From: Candidatus Omnitrophota bacterium
GTDB taxonomy: Bacteria > Omnitrophota > Gorgyraeia > Zapsychrales > Zapsychraceae
Direction: 5' to 3'
DNA length: 54,923 nt
NCBI GenBank assembly: GCA_018062515.1
Contig: JAGOSC010000009.1
Span: 1-54,923, forward strand
Shown here: piece by piece, positions 41,073 to 48,164 of the stretch
Layout of the letters: each line of letters opens with the position of its first letter
How positions within the stretch are numbered: position 1 is the first letter of the stretch
Program-made: the position numbers and the translations under genes
The notes under the pieces: generated by a model
Seen by the model: only the letters and a program-made list of their open reading frames with translations
Databases searched by the model: none
What the model was told of the DNA's origin: nothing

Positions 41073-41753
41073 ATGGCCAACAAAATTTATTTAGTTATCG
41101 GTAATAAAAATTATTCATCCTGGTCGATGCGTCCATGGATTCTTCTAAAATATTTTAAGATTCCGTTTCAAGAAATATTTATCCAGTTATATGAAGGAAA
41201 TTATAAAGAACAACTTTTGAAGTATTCTCCGAGCGGAAAAGTTCCGGCTTTAGTGCACGGCTCTCTTCATGTCAGTGAATCTTTGGCTATTTGTGAATAC
41301 ATTGCTGATCTTTATCCAAAGAAGACCATATGGCCGAGTAAGAAGGGTGATCGGGCATGGGCGAGGTCCATCAGCGCGGAAATGCACGCCGGTTTTATTA
41401 AAATCCGTCGAGGAATGCCGATGAACATACGCGGATCTTATCCGGGAAAAGGCCGCACGCCCGAAGTTGATATGGATATTAAGCGAATTGTTGAGATTTG
41501 GACAGAATGCCGAAAAACATTTAAGAAAAAAGGGCCGTTTCTCTTCGGGCATTTTACTGTTGCGGACGCGATGTTCCTTCCGGTTGTAACTCGCTTTAGA
41601 ACGTATGGAGTAGAAACCTCAGGATTGGCGGCGGAATATGTTCAAACCATGCTTAATCTTCCTGAATTTAAAGAATGGGAAAAAGCAGGAATTAAAGAAC
41701 CTTGGTTTATTAAAGCGTCGGAGATTTATAATCCTAAATATCAGTCAAAATAG
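41073..41753 (+). CDS. Glutathione S-transferase family protein
   Basis: 226 residues from ATG 41073, which follows AAGGGAGAG. The N-terminal thioredoxin-like domain has NYSSWSMRPWILLKYFKIPF, the region that normally carries the catalytic Ser/Cys of zeta/omega-like or YfcF-like GSTs, and SGKVPALVHGSLHVSESLAI with the conserved cis-Pro and the Glu-Ser of the glutathione site. The C-terminal domain is all-helical (FTVADAMFLPVVTRF with the N-capping Asp). Substrates are unknown. Glutathione-dependent enzymes are less common outside Proteobacteria and Cyanobacteria, so transfer is possible. Confidence 0.9.
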   Translation: MANKIYLVIGNKNYSSWSMRPWILLKYFKIPFQEIFIQLYEGNYKEQLLKYSPSGKVPALVHGSLHVSESLAICEYIADLYPKKTIWPSKKGDRAWARSISAEMHAGFIKIRRGMPMNIRGSYPGKGRTPEVDMDIKRIVEIWTECRKTFKKKGPFLFGHFTVADAMFLPVVTRFRTYGVETSGLAAEYVQTMLNLPEFKEWEKAGIKEPWFIKASEIYNPKYQSK

Positions 41754-41888
41754 AAAAGAACGGCTCCTATTAAATTTTTTTTCAGCAAAGTTTAATTCTT
41801 AAAAATTTCTGATAGACTATTAGAAATATTTCTTATGTGATTTTTCTCGATATTCTGTTTAACCTTTTAAATTTGAAAGGAGGAGTAT

Positions 41889-41948
41889 ATGGGAGACAAA
41901 AGTCCACGTAATAAAGAAAAGAAAAAGCCAAAAGAAAAAAAGAAATAA
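41889..41948 (+). CDS. Very small basic protein (19 residues)
   Basis: ATG at 41889, stop TAA at 41946–41948, product MGDKSPRNKEKKKPKEKKK. The start has an excellent AAAGGAGG ribosome site 5 nt upstream. Small basic proteins beginning MGDKSP occur in many bacteria as uncharacterised genes, and this resembles them in start and composition. The ribosome site can pair with CCTTT at 41863–41867 around the loop TAAATTTG, much like the hairpin before radC. It is easily missed by gene callers because of its length. Confidence 0.6.
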   Translation: MGDKSPRNKEKKKPKEKKK

Positions 41949-42024
41949 CAGTACTGTATACGTTATCCTTATGATCGTGGGGCATGCGCCGAAATTATGG
42001 TGAGTGTCCCACGATTTATTAACC

Positions 42025-42753
42025 ATGCCCATAAAAAAAATCCAAAAACGCCACCAGCCTAAAGGGTTTGACATCCTCTACGAAGATCAGGATATGATTA
42101 TCGGGAATAAAGTTCCCGGCCACCTTTCTGTTCGTGCCTTATGGAATAAAGAAAATACGGTACATGCGGCTCTAAATCAGTATGTCCGTAAAGGAAATTC
42201 CAAATCACATAAACGTGTTTATGTGGTGCATCGCCTCGATCAGGATACGTCGGGCGTAATGGTTTTTGCTAAGAGTTTTGAAGTTCAGAATTTTTTGAAA
42301 GATGATTGGAAGAATACCAAAAAAATTTATTATGCGATTGTGCTTGGAAAATTAGAGCACAAGGCCGGAACAATTTCCGGATATTTACTTGAGGATGAAG
42401 ATTATAAAGTTCATACGACGGATGATACACAGCGGGGAAAATTAGCGCATACGAAGTACATTGTTTTAAAAGAAGTCAACAAATTTAGTTTAGTCAAAAT
42501 CGATCTTTTGACGGGAAAAAAGAATCAAATCCGCGTGCATTTTGCTGATGTCGGCCATCCCGTCGTCGGTGACGTGAAATACGGCGGACCAAAGGCCAAA
42601 CATGAACGTTTGGCACTGCATGCGCGGTCAATCACGTTGACGCATCCATTTAATAGAAAACGCCTGACGATTGAAGCTCCATTACCGGAATTTTTTAGTA
42701 AGATCGTCGGTAAAATCGAAATGATAGAAAAAGAAAGTAGGGAACGGTTTTAA
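42025..42753 (+). CDS. RluA-family RNA pseudouridine synthase
   Basis: 242 residues from ATG 42025. The catalytic motif HRLDQDTSGVMVFAKS contains the nucleophilic Asp near residue 74. Family motifs that follow are KKIYYAIVLGKLE, LLTGKKNQIRVHFADVGHPV and LALHARSITLTHP. The protein has no S4 domain and belongs to the RluA group acting on rRNA or tRNA uridines; the target position cannot be told from the sequence. Its last codons and stop lie inside a palindromic repeat, giving a tail SRERF that differs from normal family ends. Confidence 0.92.
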   Translation: MPIKKIQKRHQPKGFDILYEDQDMIIGNKVPGHLSVRALWNKENTVHAALNQYVRKGNSKSHKRVYVVHRLDQDTSGVMVFAKSFEVQNFLKDDWKNTKKIYYAIVLGKLEHKAGTISGYLLEDEDYKVHTTDDTQRGKLAHTKYIVLKEVNKFSLVKIDLLTGKKNQIRVHFADVGHPVVGDVKYGGPKAKHERLALHARSITLTHPFNRKRLTIEAPLPEFFSKIVGKIEMIEKESRERF

Positions 42754-42765
42754 ACCATTCCCTAC
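42737..42765. repeat. Palindromic dispersed repeat, copy 2
   Basis: A 29-bp near-perfect palindrome with ends GTAGGGAACGG and CCATTCCCTAC around a TTTTAAA centre. It supplies the stop codon of the pseudouridine synthase gene. Confidence 0.85.
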
Positions 42766-42786
42766 CTAAAAGAATCAGGAGAAACA

Positions 42787-43413
42787 ATGATGTCTAAGAA
42801 ATATGTACTTTTATTCAGTCTAATTATGGTAACGGCTTGCGCAAAAGCACCGGCCCCAACAGAGCGTATAAATAATAAAGAAGTGCTTCTTGATTCATTC
42901 GAAAACACCATTACAAAAGACACGGTTGATTATGGATCGTCAAATGATACAAAAATTATTGTTACGGCGTCGACGGAAAGAAAGGTTTGCGGGAATCAGT
43001 CTTTACAAATCGAGTATGATTTGAACAGTTCCGGCTACATGTATTGCGCCCGCGGGTATGGATTGGATGTTTTAGGCTCTTTGTGGGAAGCTCCCCAACC
43101 GGATCAAATCGCGTGGGATCAATATAATGGAATTAGTTTACAGGTTTACGGATCAAAAAGAGGTGATATTGCTTTTGATGTAAAAGACAATGGCGGAGAA
43201 GTATGGCGATTTTTAATCCAGGACGATTTTGATGGATGGAAGGAAGTTCAAATACCGTTTACAAATTTCGCCGCGCGTCAAGATTGGCAGCCAGCTAATG
43301 CTGACGGCAATAAAGTTCTTAATTTTCCGATTAAATCATTTCAATTTGAACCTAAAAAACCAGGCGTTGGTATAGTTAATTTTGATTGTGTGAAAGCAAT
43401 TAAAAAATTGTAG
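42787..43413 (+). CDS. Lipoprotein with carbohydrate-binding-like (CBM11/CIA30-type) domain
   Basis: 208 residues. The signal has lipobox VTAC. The mature region reads as a beta-sandwich: VLLDSFENTITKD near the start, a NQSLQIEYDLNSSGYMYCAR strand pair, then ISLQVYGSKRGDIAFDVKDN and GWKEVQIPFTNF with VNFDCVKAI at the end. This succession matches the CBM11/CIA30 style of galactose-binding-like sandwich found in envelope lipoproteins. The role is unproven. AGGAGAAACA precedes the ATG, and the stop codon lies in a palindromic repeat. Confidence 0.7.
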   Translation: MMSKKYVLLFSLIMVTACAKAPAPTERINNKEVLLDSFENTITKDTVDYGSSNDTKIIVTASTERKVCGNQSLQIEYDLNSSGYMYCARGYGLDVLGSLWEAPQPDQIAWDQYNGISLQVYGSKRGDIAFDVKDNGGEVWRFLIQDDFDGWKEVQIPFTNFAARQDWQPANADGNKVLNFPIKSFQFEPKKPGVGIVNFDCVKAIKKL

Positions 43414-43438
43414 GGGACGGTTTCAAACCGTCCCGTAC
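43410..43438. repeat. Palindromic dispersed repeat, copy 3
   Basis: Ends GTAGGGGACGG and CCGTCCCGTAC around TTTCAAA. The inner bases GAC/GTC differ from AAC/GTT of other copies by paired changes that keep the stem. The stop codon of the lipoprotein gene is in its first arm. Confidence 0.85.
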
Positions 43439-43446
43439 GTTACGCC

Positions 43447-43472
43447 AGGAAACGGTGTCAAACCGCCCCGTA
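43447..43472. repeat. Palindromic dispersed repeat, copy 4 (decayed)
   Basis: AGGAAACGG–TGTCAAA–CCGCCCCGTA, an imperfect copy 8 nt after copy 3. The two lie tandemly ahead of tRNA-Thr. Confidence 0.6.
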
Positions 43473-43567
43473 TATGTCCCGAACGTTTTTAATTGTATTT
43501 TTGAGATTTTTCTGTATCTTGTTTGTAACGGCCTAGCATTGCCTCATGGGTAAGAGCGTAGGATGTT

Positions 43568-43639
43568 GCCGACGTAGCTCAGTGGTAGAGCAATGCTCTC
43601 GTAAAGCATAGGTCGGTGGTTCAATCCCACTCGTCGGCT
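43568..43639 (+). tRNA. tRNA-Thr(CGU)
   Basis: A complete cloverleaf: acceptor GCCGACG/CGTCGGC, D-stem GCTC/GAGC with loop AGTGGTA, anticodon stem ATGCT/AGCAT with loop CTCGTAA (anticodon CGT), and T-arm GGTGG-TTCAATC-CCACT. The CCA end is not encoded. The gene lies in the 333-nt gap 43414–43746 together with three palindromic repeats; I see no ORF in that gap. Confidence 0.95.
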
Positions 43640-43698
43640 TTCTATAATATGTATTTGAATATTTGTTTGATCTGAACGATAATGATATAAGTTTTCAA

Positions 43699-43725
43699 GT
43701 AAGGAACGGTTTCAAACCGTTCCCT
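43699..43725. repeat. Palindromic dispersed repeat, copy 5
   Basis: GTAAGGAACGG and CCGTTCCCT flank TTTCAAA. It sits between tRNA-Thr and the next lipoprotein gene. Confidence 0.8.
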
Positions 43726-43746
43726 GTTCGACAAGGATGATTATAA

Positions 43747-44547
43747 ATGGCAAATAAAATAATATTATGTTTGATTATGCTTATCGGCGCTGCCGGATGC
43801 GACACAGTTCCCATCCATGAAGACCTCTCCGATTTTAACGTTCACCAAATTATTCATCAGCAGGCGACTTATCCAGAGCAAGAAACGGAGCAATTTAGTA
43901 CCAGAACCATAGAAGAGGGAGAAAATGGCTCCCAAAATACCAATTGGGTTCAAAATCAGGGCGTAGACCTAGACCAACAACCTGCGGATTATTCAGTCCT
44001 CCTTAATTTTTATAACACCCCCACACCATTATCGATATTTGTCATAGATGATATTAAAACTTTTGAAAAAAAAATCCTAAAGATTGAAATTTTATCCCCG
44101 CGCCAGATCAATTTCGTGATTCCCAAATATGAGGTCGACATTTTTAAGAATACCATCAAATCGAGCGCGTCGAATATTGTGCGAGACCGGATCATGTACC
44201 GGGTTATTTATTATGTCCACTTGCATCCAACTCAAGCCGGCACATTGACTATTCCCATTAAAAATAATCTGTTTGAAAAAGATTTTGAGTTGACTTTACA
44301 TGTGGGCGATTCGGGACGATCCATCGCGACGATGGTTCAAGACCTTGGATTCGAGTCATTTTTGGCCGGGAACCCCACGGAAGACGAAGTGAACAAAAAA
44401 TTTAATAAACCGGATTTTCGTTCGGCTTTGCTTAAGGATGGATTTCGGTTTGCCACGTACCATTTCGACAAATTTTATCTGCACTATCATGTCCTTTTTA
44501 AAGATGAAAAAGTCTATGATGTTCAACGCTTAGAATTAGGTCAATGA
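43747..44547 (+). CDS. Lipoprotein of unknown function
   Basis: 266 residues. The signal peptide has lipobox AAGC. A low-complexity polar linker (about residues 35–80, rich in Gln, Glu and Asn) leads into a domain of about 180 residues with alternating strands (LKIEILSPRQINFVIPKYEV, IMYRVIYYVHLHPTQAGTL). I do not recognise the family. The palindromic repeat upstream separates it from tRNA-Thr; marC follows by 27 nt. Confidence 0.7.
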   Translation: MANKIILCLIMLIGAAGCDTVPIHEDLSDFNVHQIIHQQATYPEQETEQFSTRTIEEGENGSQNTNWVQNQGVDLDQQPADYSVLLNFYNTPTPLSIFVIDDIKTFEKKILKIEILSPRQINFVIPKYEVDIFKNTIKSSASNIVRDRIMYRVIYYVHLHPTQAGTLTIPIKNNLFEKDFELTLHVGDSGRSIATMVQDLGFESFLAGNPTEDEVNKKFNKPDFRSALLKDGFRFATYHFDKFYLHYHVLFKDEKVYDVQRLELGQ

Positions 44548-44574
44548 GCGTTTGAATAAGATAACAAGGTTCGC

Positions 44575-45168
44575 ATGTCCTTACTCAATGATTTTCTTTT
44601 AACCTTTATTCCCTTATTTGTTACCGTCGACGCATTTGGCACCCTACCTATTTTTGCCTCCTTGACCGAAGGATTAGATAAAAAAACCGTCCGCCGAATT
44701 ATCATTCAATCTTTGTGGACCGCGCTTCTTTTGGCGTTCAGTTTTATTTTACTCGGCAAAGCCATTTTTAAAGTCTTGGGAATCACCATAGGTGATTTTA
44801 TGGTGGCTGGAGGGATTATTCTTTTATGCATAGCCATGATAGATTTGTTGGCTCCCGGAAAAATGAAAGGGGCTCCGACGGATGATCGCGAACTCGGCGC
44901 AGTCCCGATTGGAACGCCATTAATTGTCGGCCCGGCGGTTTTAACCACATCACTTTTACTGATTGATCAATACGGAATTTTTTTAACAGCGATTTCAGTC
45001 TTTGTGAATGTCATGTTGGCTGGTTTAGTTTTTTCTTTTTCTGATTTTTTAATGCGGCTTCTTGGCAAAGGCGGATCCCGCGCTTTGTCCAAAGTAATGG
45101 CTTTGTTTTTGGCGGCCATTGCTGTCATGATGGTCAGAAAAGGAATTGTTTTCTTGGCAACCATGTAG
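44575..45168 (+). CDS. MarC family integral membrane protein
   Basis: 197 residues with six predicted membrane segments. MarC motifs are visible: FVTVDAFGTLPIFASLT in the first part, GAVPIGTPLIVGPAVLTTSL in the middle and SRALSKVMALFLAAIAVMMV near the end. The family was once linked to multiple antibiotic resistance, later disputed; transport function is unknown. It precedes the operator–leader region of the Rieske-like gene. Confidence 0.9.
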   Translation: MSLLNDFLLTFIPLFVTVDAFGTLPIFASLTEGLDKKTVRRIIIQSLWTALLLAFSFILLGKAIFKVLGITIGDFMVAGGIILLCIAMIDLLAPGKMKGAPTDDRELGAVPIGTPLIVGPAVLTTSLLLIDQYGIFLTAISVFVNVMLAGLVFSFSDFLMRLLGKGGSRALSKVMALFLAAIAVMMVRKGIVFLATM

Positions 45169-45173
45169 AGGTT

Positions 45174-45215
45174 AAGTAAATTTACTTGACAAATGGTGCA
45201 GGCCCGTAGTAGACT
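45174..45215 (+). promoter_or_regulatory. Promoter with 14-bp palindromic operator upstream of Rieske-like gene
   Basis: The perfect palindrome AAGTAAATTTACTT (45174–45187) overlaps the -35 TTGACA (45186–45191). An 18-nt spacer leads to TAGACT (45210–45215). A further half site TTACTT follows at 45215–45220. This is a likely repressor site; the regulator is not identified. Confidence 0.55.
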
Positions 45216-45221
45216 TACTTT

Positions 45222-45322
45222 GTTGTAAAAATCATGGCAGCAGAGAAGTTGCCGAAGTAAAAATTTGTTGGACAGTGATGCCCAATTTTCCTGAAAATTC
45301 AGGGGAGTTGGGATTTTTTTTT
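45222..45322 (+). ncRNA. Candidate structured leader or small RNA ending in an intrinsic terminator
   Basis: From the expected transcription start (about 45222) to the T-run at 45314–45322, the RNA would contain a hairpin GGCAGC-AGAGAA-GTTGCC (45236–45253) and a terminator: CCCAA/TTGGG outer stem, CCTGA/TCAGG inner hairpin, then nine T. The Rieske-like gene starts 43 nt later. It is either an attenuated 5' leader or a stand-alone small RNA. It matches no riboswitch class I know. Confidence 0.5.
45281..45322 (+). terminator. Intrinsic terminator before the Rieske-like gene
   Basis: CCCAA (45281–45285) pairs with TTGGG (45308–45312) and CCTGA with TCAGG inside, followed by A and nine T. Its place between promoter and ATG suggests attenuation. 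Confidence 0.75.
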
Positions 45323-45364
45323 GAATATTAACCTGAATAATATTAGCCAAAAAAGGAGAAAAAT

Positions 45365-45685
45365 ATGTTAAAAACTGAATTTTGTAATGCTGGATCAATC
45401 CATGATATCCCAATCGGGAAGGGTAAAAGATTTAATATTGGTACGGATCATTTTGCTATTTTTCGCGAAACATTCGGCCATTTTTATGTATTTGCGGATG
45501 AGGCTACCGATGCCGGCAAAATATCTAATGGGGTTATTGAAGGACATAAAATTAAGTTAACAAATGGGCACACCGTTGACTTACATACCGGACGTTATGA
45601 TAATACGAATCATTTCATCCCGAGTTTAAATTCTTGGGTAGAAAATGGATTTATTCTTATCCTGGCCGCGGGGGTTCTAAACTAA
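45365..45685 (+). CDS. Rieske-fold protein lacking the iron–sulfur ligands
   Basis: 106 residues. The overall pattern is that of a small Rieske ferredoxin: FCNAGSIHDIPIGKGKRFNI, HFAIFRETFGHFYVFADEA, ISNGVIEGHKIKL, and VDLHTGRY. In the active family the first ligand pair is CxH (CPH) and the second CxxH (CPWH/CPLH). Here the matching positions read ATD and LTNG, so the 2Fe-2S cluster cannot be bound in the usual way. It may be a sensory or scaffold derivative. The ribosome site AAAAAGGAG is strong. The operator and leader upstream point to regulated expression. Confidence 0.65.
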   Translation: MLKTEFCNAGSIHDIPIGKGKRFNIGTDHFAIFRETFGHFYVFADEATDAGKISNGVIEGHKIKLTNGHTVDLHTGRYDNTNHFIPSLNSWVENGFILILAAGVLN

Positions 45686-45800
45686 GGTTTTTTTAAATTA
45701 TTATTACAATCTTGTTTGTCTTGCCAAATTTAGAATGATTGTTTATCAATTCCATTCTCTAACTTAATTGTTTCTTGTATTTCCGACCTTAGAAAAAATT

Positions 45801-45842
45801 AATCTTAATTTAATCTTAATTTAATGTGCCTTTTTGTATATT
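45801..45842 (+). promoter_or_regulatory. Tandem 11-bp direct repeats overlapping a promoter
   Basis: AATCTTAATTT occurs twice in direct succession (45801–45811 and 45812–45822), followed by a partial third copy. The spacing of one helical turn is typical of binding sites for PhoB/OmpR-type response regulators. A -10 TATATT follows at 45837–45842, so the repeats cover the -35 position. It would control the receiver and PilZ genes. Confidence 0.5.
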
Positions 45843-45937
45843 GTTTTTGTAAAAACGATTCGCTAAAAGTGTATCAACCTGTCCGACTTCATAAGTGAGT
45901 TCAAAAGTTAAACGTGGAAATAATTGAGGAGGTAAAT

Positions 45938-46330
45938 ATGAAGCGTAGGATTTTAATCATAGACGGGGATGCTGTAGCACAGCTCATATACAAAAAATCG
46001 ATCAATTTAATGGGTAATAAACTGTATGAAGTTGTTGAGGCTGGAAATGCGCGAGAAGCGACGAATTATTTTATCAGGAATCAGGTTGATCTGGTGATCA
46101 CTGAAATTAAACTTCCGGACGTGGATGGAGTCGAAATGTTTGACATCATTAAGGAATTTAATCCGGATATGAAAGTTATTATTGCCAGCGTTTACCCTCT
46201 AGATAAACAACAACAGTTATTCCCCTTAGCTTCCGGTTATTACAATAAAACAGAGGGAATGGATCAATTAATGGAAAGGATTAGTTGCACAGTTGTTCAT
46301 CAAAACACCTTCGAACCGATATACAACTAA
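45938..46330 (+). CDS. Response-regulator receiver-domain protein with Glu at the phosphorylation site
   Basis: 130 residues, ATG 45938 after GAGGAGGT. A single receiver domain: acidic pair Asp9/Asp11 in LIIDGDAVA, a Ser in the IIASVYP strand for the Thr/Ser switch, and Lys in YYNKTEG. The phospho-accepting Asp position in DLVITEIKLPDVDG is Glu56. Glu at this site often mimics the phosphorylated state or marks a phosphorylation-independent receiver. No output domain is attached. The PilZ gene follows after 15 nt, so the two are probably co-expressed. Confidence 0.85.
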   Translation: MKRRILIIDGDAVAQLIYKKSINLMGNKLYEVVEAGNAREATNYFIRNQVDLVITEIKLPDVDGVEMFDIIKEFNPDMKVIIASVYPLDKQQQLFPLASGYYNKTEGMDQLMERISCTVVHQNTFEPIYN

Positions 46331-46345
46331 ATAGGAGGAACCATC

Positions 46346-46753
46346 ATGAATGCAACAGCGATCCAAGGAATTAAATTAGAACCTTTACCCAGATATTCAG
46401 ATGATATTTTTGATAATGTGTATATTTATGATAGGCGTTATTTGCCACGCTGGGAAATTAGAGGTAGGGTCTTTTATCAGGATCCGGTCCATCATTTGAT
46501 TGTCAGAACTCAAATGAAGAATTTAACCCCATCCGGAGCTTGCCTTTATGCAGATAAAAGTATTGAGGTCAATCAGCGCATGGAATTAAAAATTCATCTT
46601 TCACCAAATAAAGATTTTCGAGCGGTAGGAACCGTCATGTGGAAAAGATTTTATAATCGCCAAACACTTATTGGTATACTTTTTGATGAGCTTGAAGATT
46701 CAACAAAAAAGCTCATCTTAGAACACAGTTTTATGTTGTCTAGTCTGGTTTGA
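46346..46753 (+). CDS. PilZ domain protein
   Basis: 135 residues. The c-di-GMP-binding motifs are present in near-standard form: the RxxxR box as RWEIR at about residues 35–39 and the (D/N)xSxxG-type box as NLTPSGACLY, followed by the DFRAVGTVMWKR strand. PilZ proteins read the second messenger c-di-GMP and act on motility, exopolysaccharide or secretion. It directly follows a receiver protein and precedes a polysaccharide O-acylation cluster, so a link to surface polysaccharide is plausible. GGAGGAACC is its ribosome site. Confidence 0.85.
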   Translation: MNATAIQGIKLEPLPRYSDDIFDNVYIYDRRYLPRWEIRGRVFYQDPVHHLIVRTQMKNLTPSGACLYADKSIEVNQRMELKIHLSPNKDFRAVGTVMWKRFYNRQTLIGILFDELEDSTKKLILEHSFMLSSLV

Positions 46754-46852
46754 ACACGCTAATGGTCTGGAATTTAATTTCATATTGCTTTTTTTGGAAT
46801 TAAGTACTAAAGTGTTAGAAATTATCTATAACATTTTTAATTCCAAAACGAT

Positions 46853-48085
46853 ATGACTGATTCTATTTCCGGAATCAAAAAATTATTTTTCGGTATATTA
46901 ACTTTTTTCCTGTCATTAGTTATTTTTTTAATCCTACTTGAAGTTATATTCCGTATTTTTAGAGACCCGCCCAATCCTCTGACCGCCATCACGCAGATCA
47001 AGACGAATTATTTATTTGAGCCGAATACTGTCCTCGACCATCAAACGAATCAATTCAACGAATTTAATTATACAGCCCATATCAATAGTCACGGTTACCG
47101 TGGGGAAGAGTATATAGTCCCCAAACCTTCCGATGAGAAAAGGATTATGGTGATCGGCGATTCGTTTACCTTCGGCGTCGGGGCAAATGATGATGAAACC
47201 ATTCCGGTTTTGCTTGAACAATACCTTAAGAAGTCGGATTTTCGTATTAATGTCATTAACGGCGGGGCGGGGCATGCCTCGCCCATTTATCACTATGTTA
47301 ATTTGGAGAATTTTCACCTAAAGGCTCAACCGGATTTGGTCGTCTTGATGATGGATCTGACGGATATTCAAGACGATTGGCGGCACGAACGCCAAGCTGT
47401 TTTTGATGAAAACGGAAAAATCAAATATTTTGACCAGACATATGTGGACGGAAAAAGATCGTGGTGGAAATGGCTCATATTTTATTCCGCCAGCTGGGCG
47501 CAGTTTGATCGAAAAGTTCTACGTGCCTTCGAGAAAAAACAACTTCTTGGACGTGATAAGTACACTCATATTACCGACAAAAAAATGAGAGTTAAAGGTT
47601 ATATCGCCAATACACCCGATGGCACTTATCCGGATGATGTTATTTTACAATATGATGGTCTTTTGTTTATGCGCGGCAAGCTGCGCGAACGGCTCATCCG
47701 CAAGCAATTTGAGCGCACGGCTAAGTATTTGGATCAAATTAAAGCGCTCCTGGATAAGGAAGGCATTCCTATGTTACTGGTTATCTATCCTTATGGCATC
47801 TATGTGGGGGCGGATGAATGGAATGAAGGACGTTTTACGTGGGGGTTTGACAAGGATAAACTTTATACGGATTATTTTCCCTTCGAGCTCGTCGCTGAGT
47901 ACGCGAAAAAAAGGGATATGCCTTTTTTAAATATCACGCCTAATTTAATCTCGGCGCGCCGGCTTAGTCCGGAGCCTTTTTATTTTAAGTGGGATGGACA
48001 CATGACACCGGCCGCCAACCGAGTAGCAGCCCAGGAAATTTCTGCTTTTTTATTGAAAACGAAGATCATCCCCGCCCGCAATTGA
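46853..48085 (+). CDS. Membrane-anchored SGNH/GDSL-type esterase-like protein
   Basis: 410 residues. An N-terminal membrane segment (about residues 11–33) anchors a large extracytoplasmic SGNH domain. Block I reads VIGDSFTFGVGAND with the nucleophile Ser near residue 104; a GGAGHASP stretch holds the Gly block, and the C-terminal WDGHMTPAANRVAAQEI carries the Asp–His pair. Such proteins commonly transfer or remove acetyl groups on surface glycans. The next genes encode an MBOAT acyltransferase and another SGNH-like protein, consistent with O-acylation of an exported polysaccharide. Confidence 0.85.
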   Translation: MTDSISGIKKLFFGILTFFLSLVIFLILLEVIFRIFRDPPNPLTAITQIKTNYLFEPNTVLDHQTNQFNEFNYTAHINSHGYRGEEYIVPKPSDEKRIMVIGDSFTFGVGANDDETIPVLLEQYLKKSDFRINVINGGAGHASPIYHYVNLENFHLKAQPDLVVLMMDLTDIQDDWRHERQAVFDENGKIKYFDQTYVDGKRSWWKWLIFYSASWAQFDRKVLRAFEKKQLLGRDKYTHITDKKMRVKGYIANTPDGTYPDDVILQYDGLLFMRGKLRERLIRKQFERTAKYLDQIKALLDKEGIPMLLVIYPYGIYVGADEWNEGRFTWGFDKDKLYTDYFPFELVAEYAKKRDMPFLNITPNLISARRLSPEPFYFKWDGHMTPAANRVAAQEISAFLLKTKIIPARN

Positions 48086-48101
48086 TTAATTTATACAGTT
48101 C

Positions 48102-48130
48102 TTGTCACTCACCATACTTCTTATTATAAT
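48102..48130 (+). promoter_or_regulatory. Promoter of the MBOAT gene
   Basis: TTGTCA (48102–48107), a 17-nt spacer and a perfect TATAAT (48125–48130), 34 nt before ATG 48165. Confidence 0.6.
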
Positions 48131-48164
48131 GAACAAAATTACAAACGGTCACTCCTAAGGGCTT

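Noticed and set aside
43410..43725. CRISPR array from repeated palindromes
   Set aside because: Copies are unevenly spaced, differ in sequence, enclose a tRNA and have no spacers of constant length or cas genes nearby.
45222..45322. Known riboswitch class in the leader of the Rieske-like gene
   Set aside because: I could not fit the sequence to any class I know (fluoride, guanidine, preQ1, c-di-GMP, ZTP and others); only the hairpin and terminator are supported.
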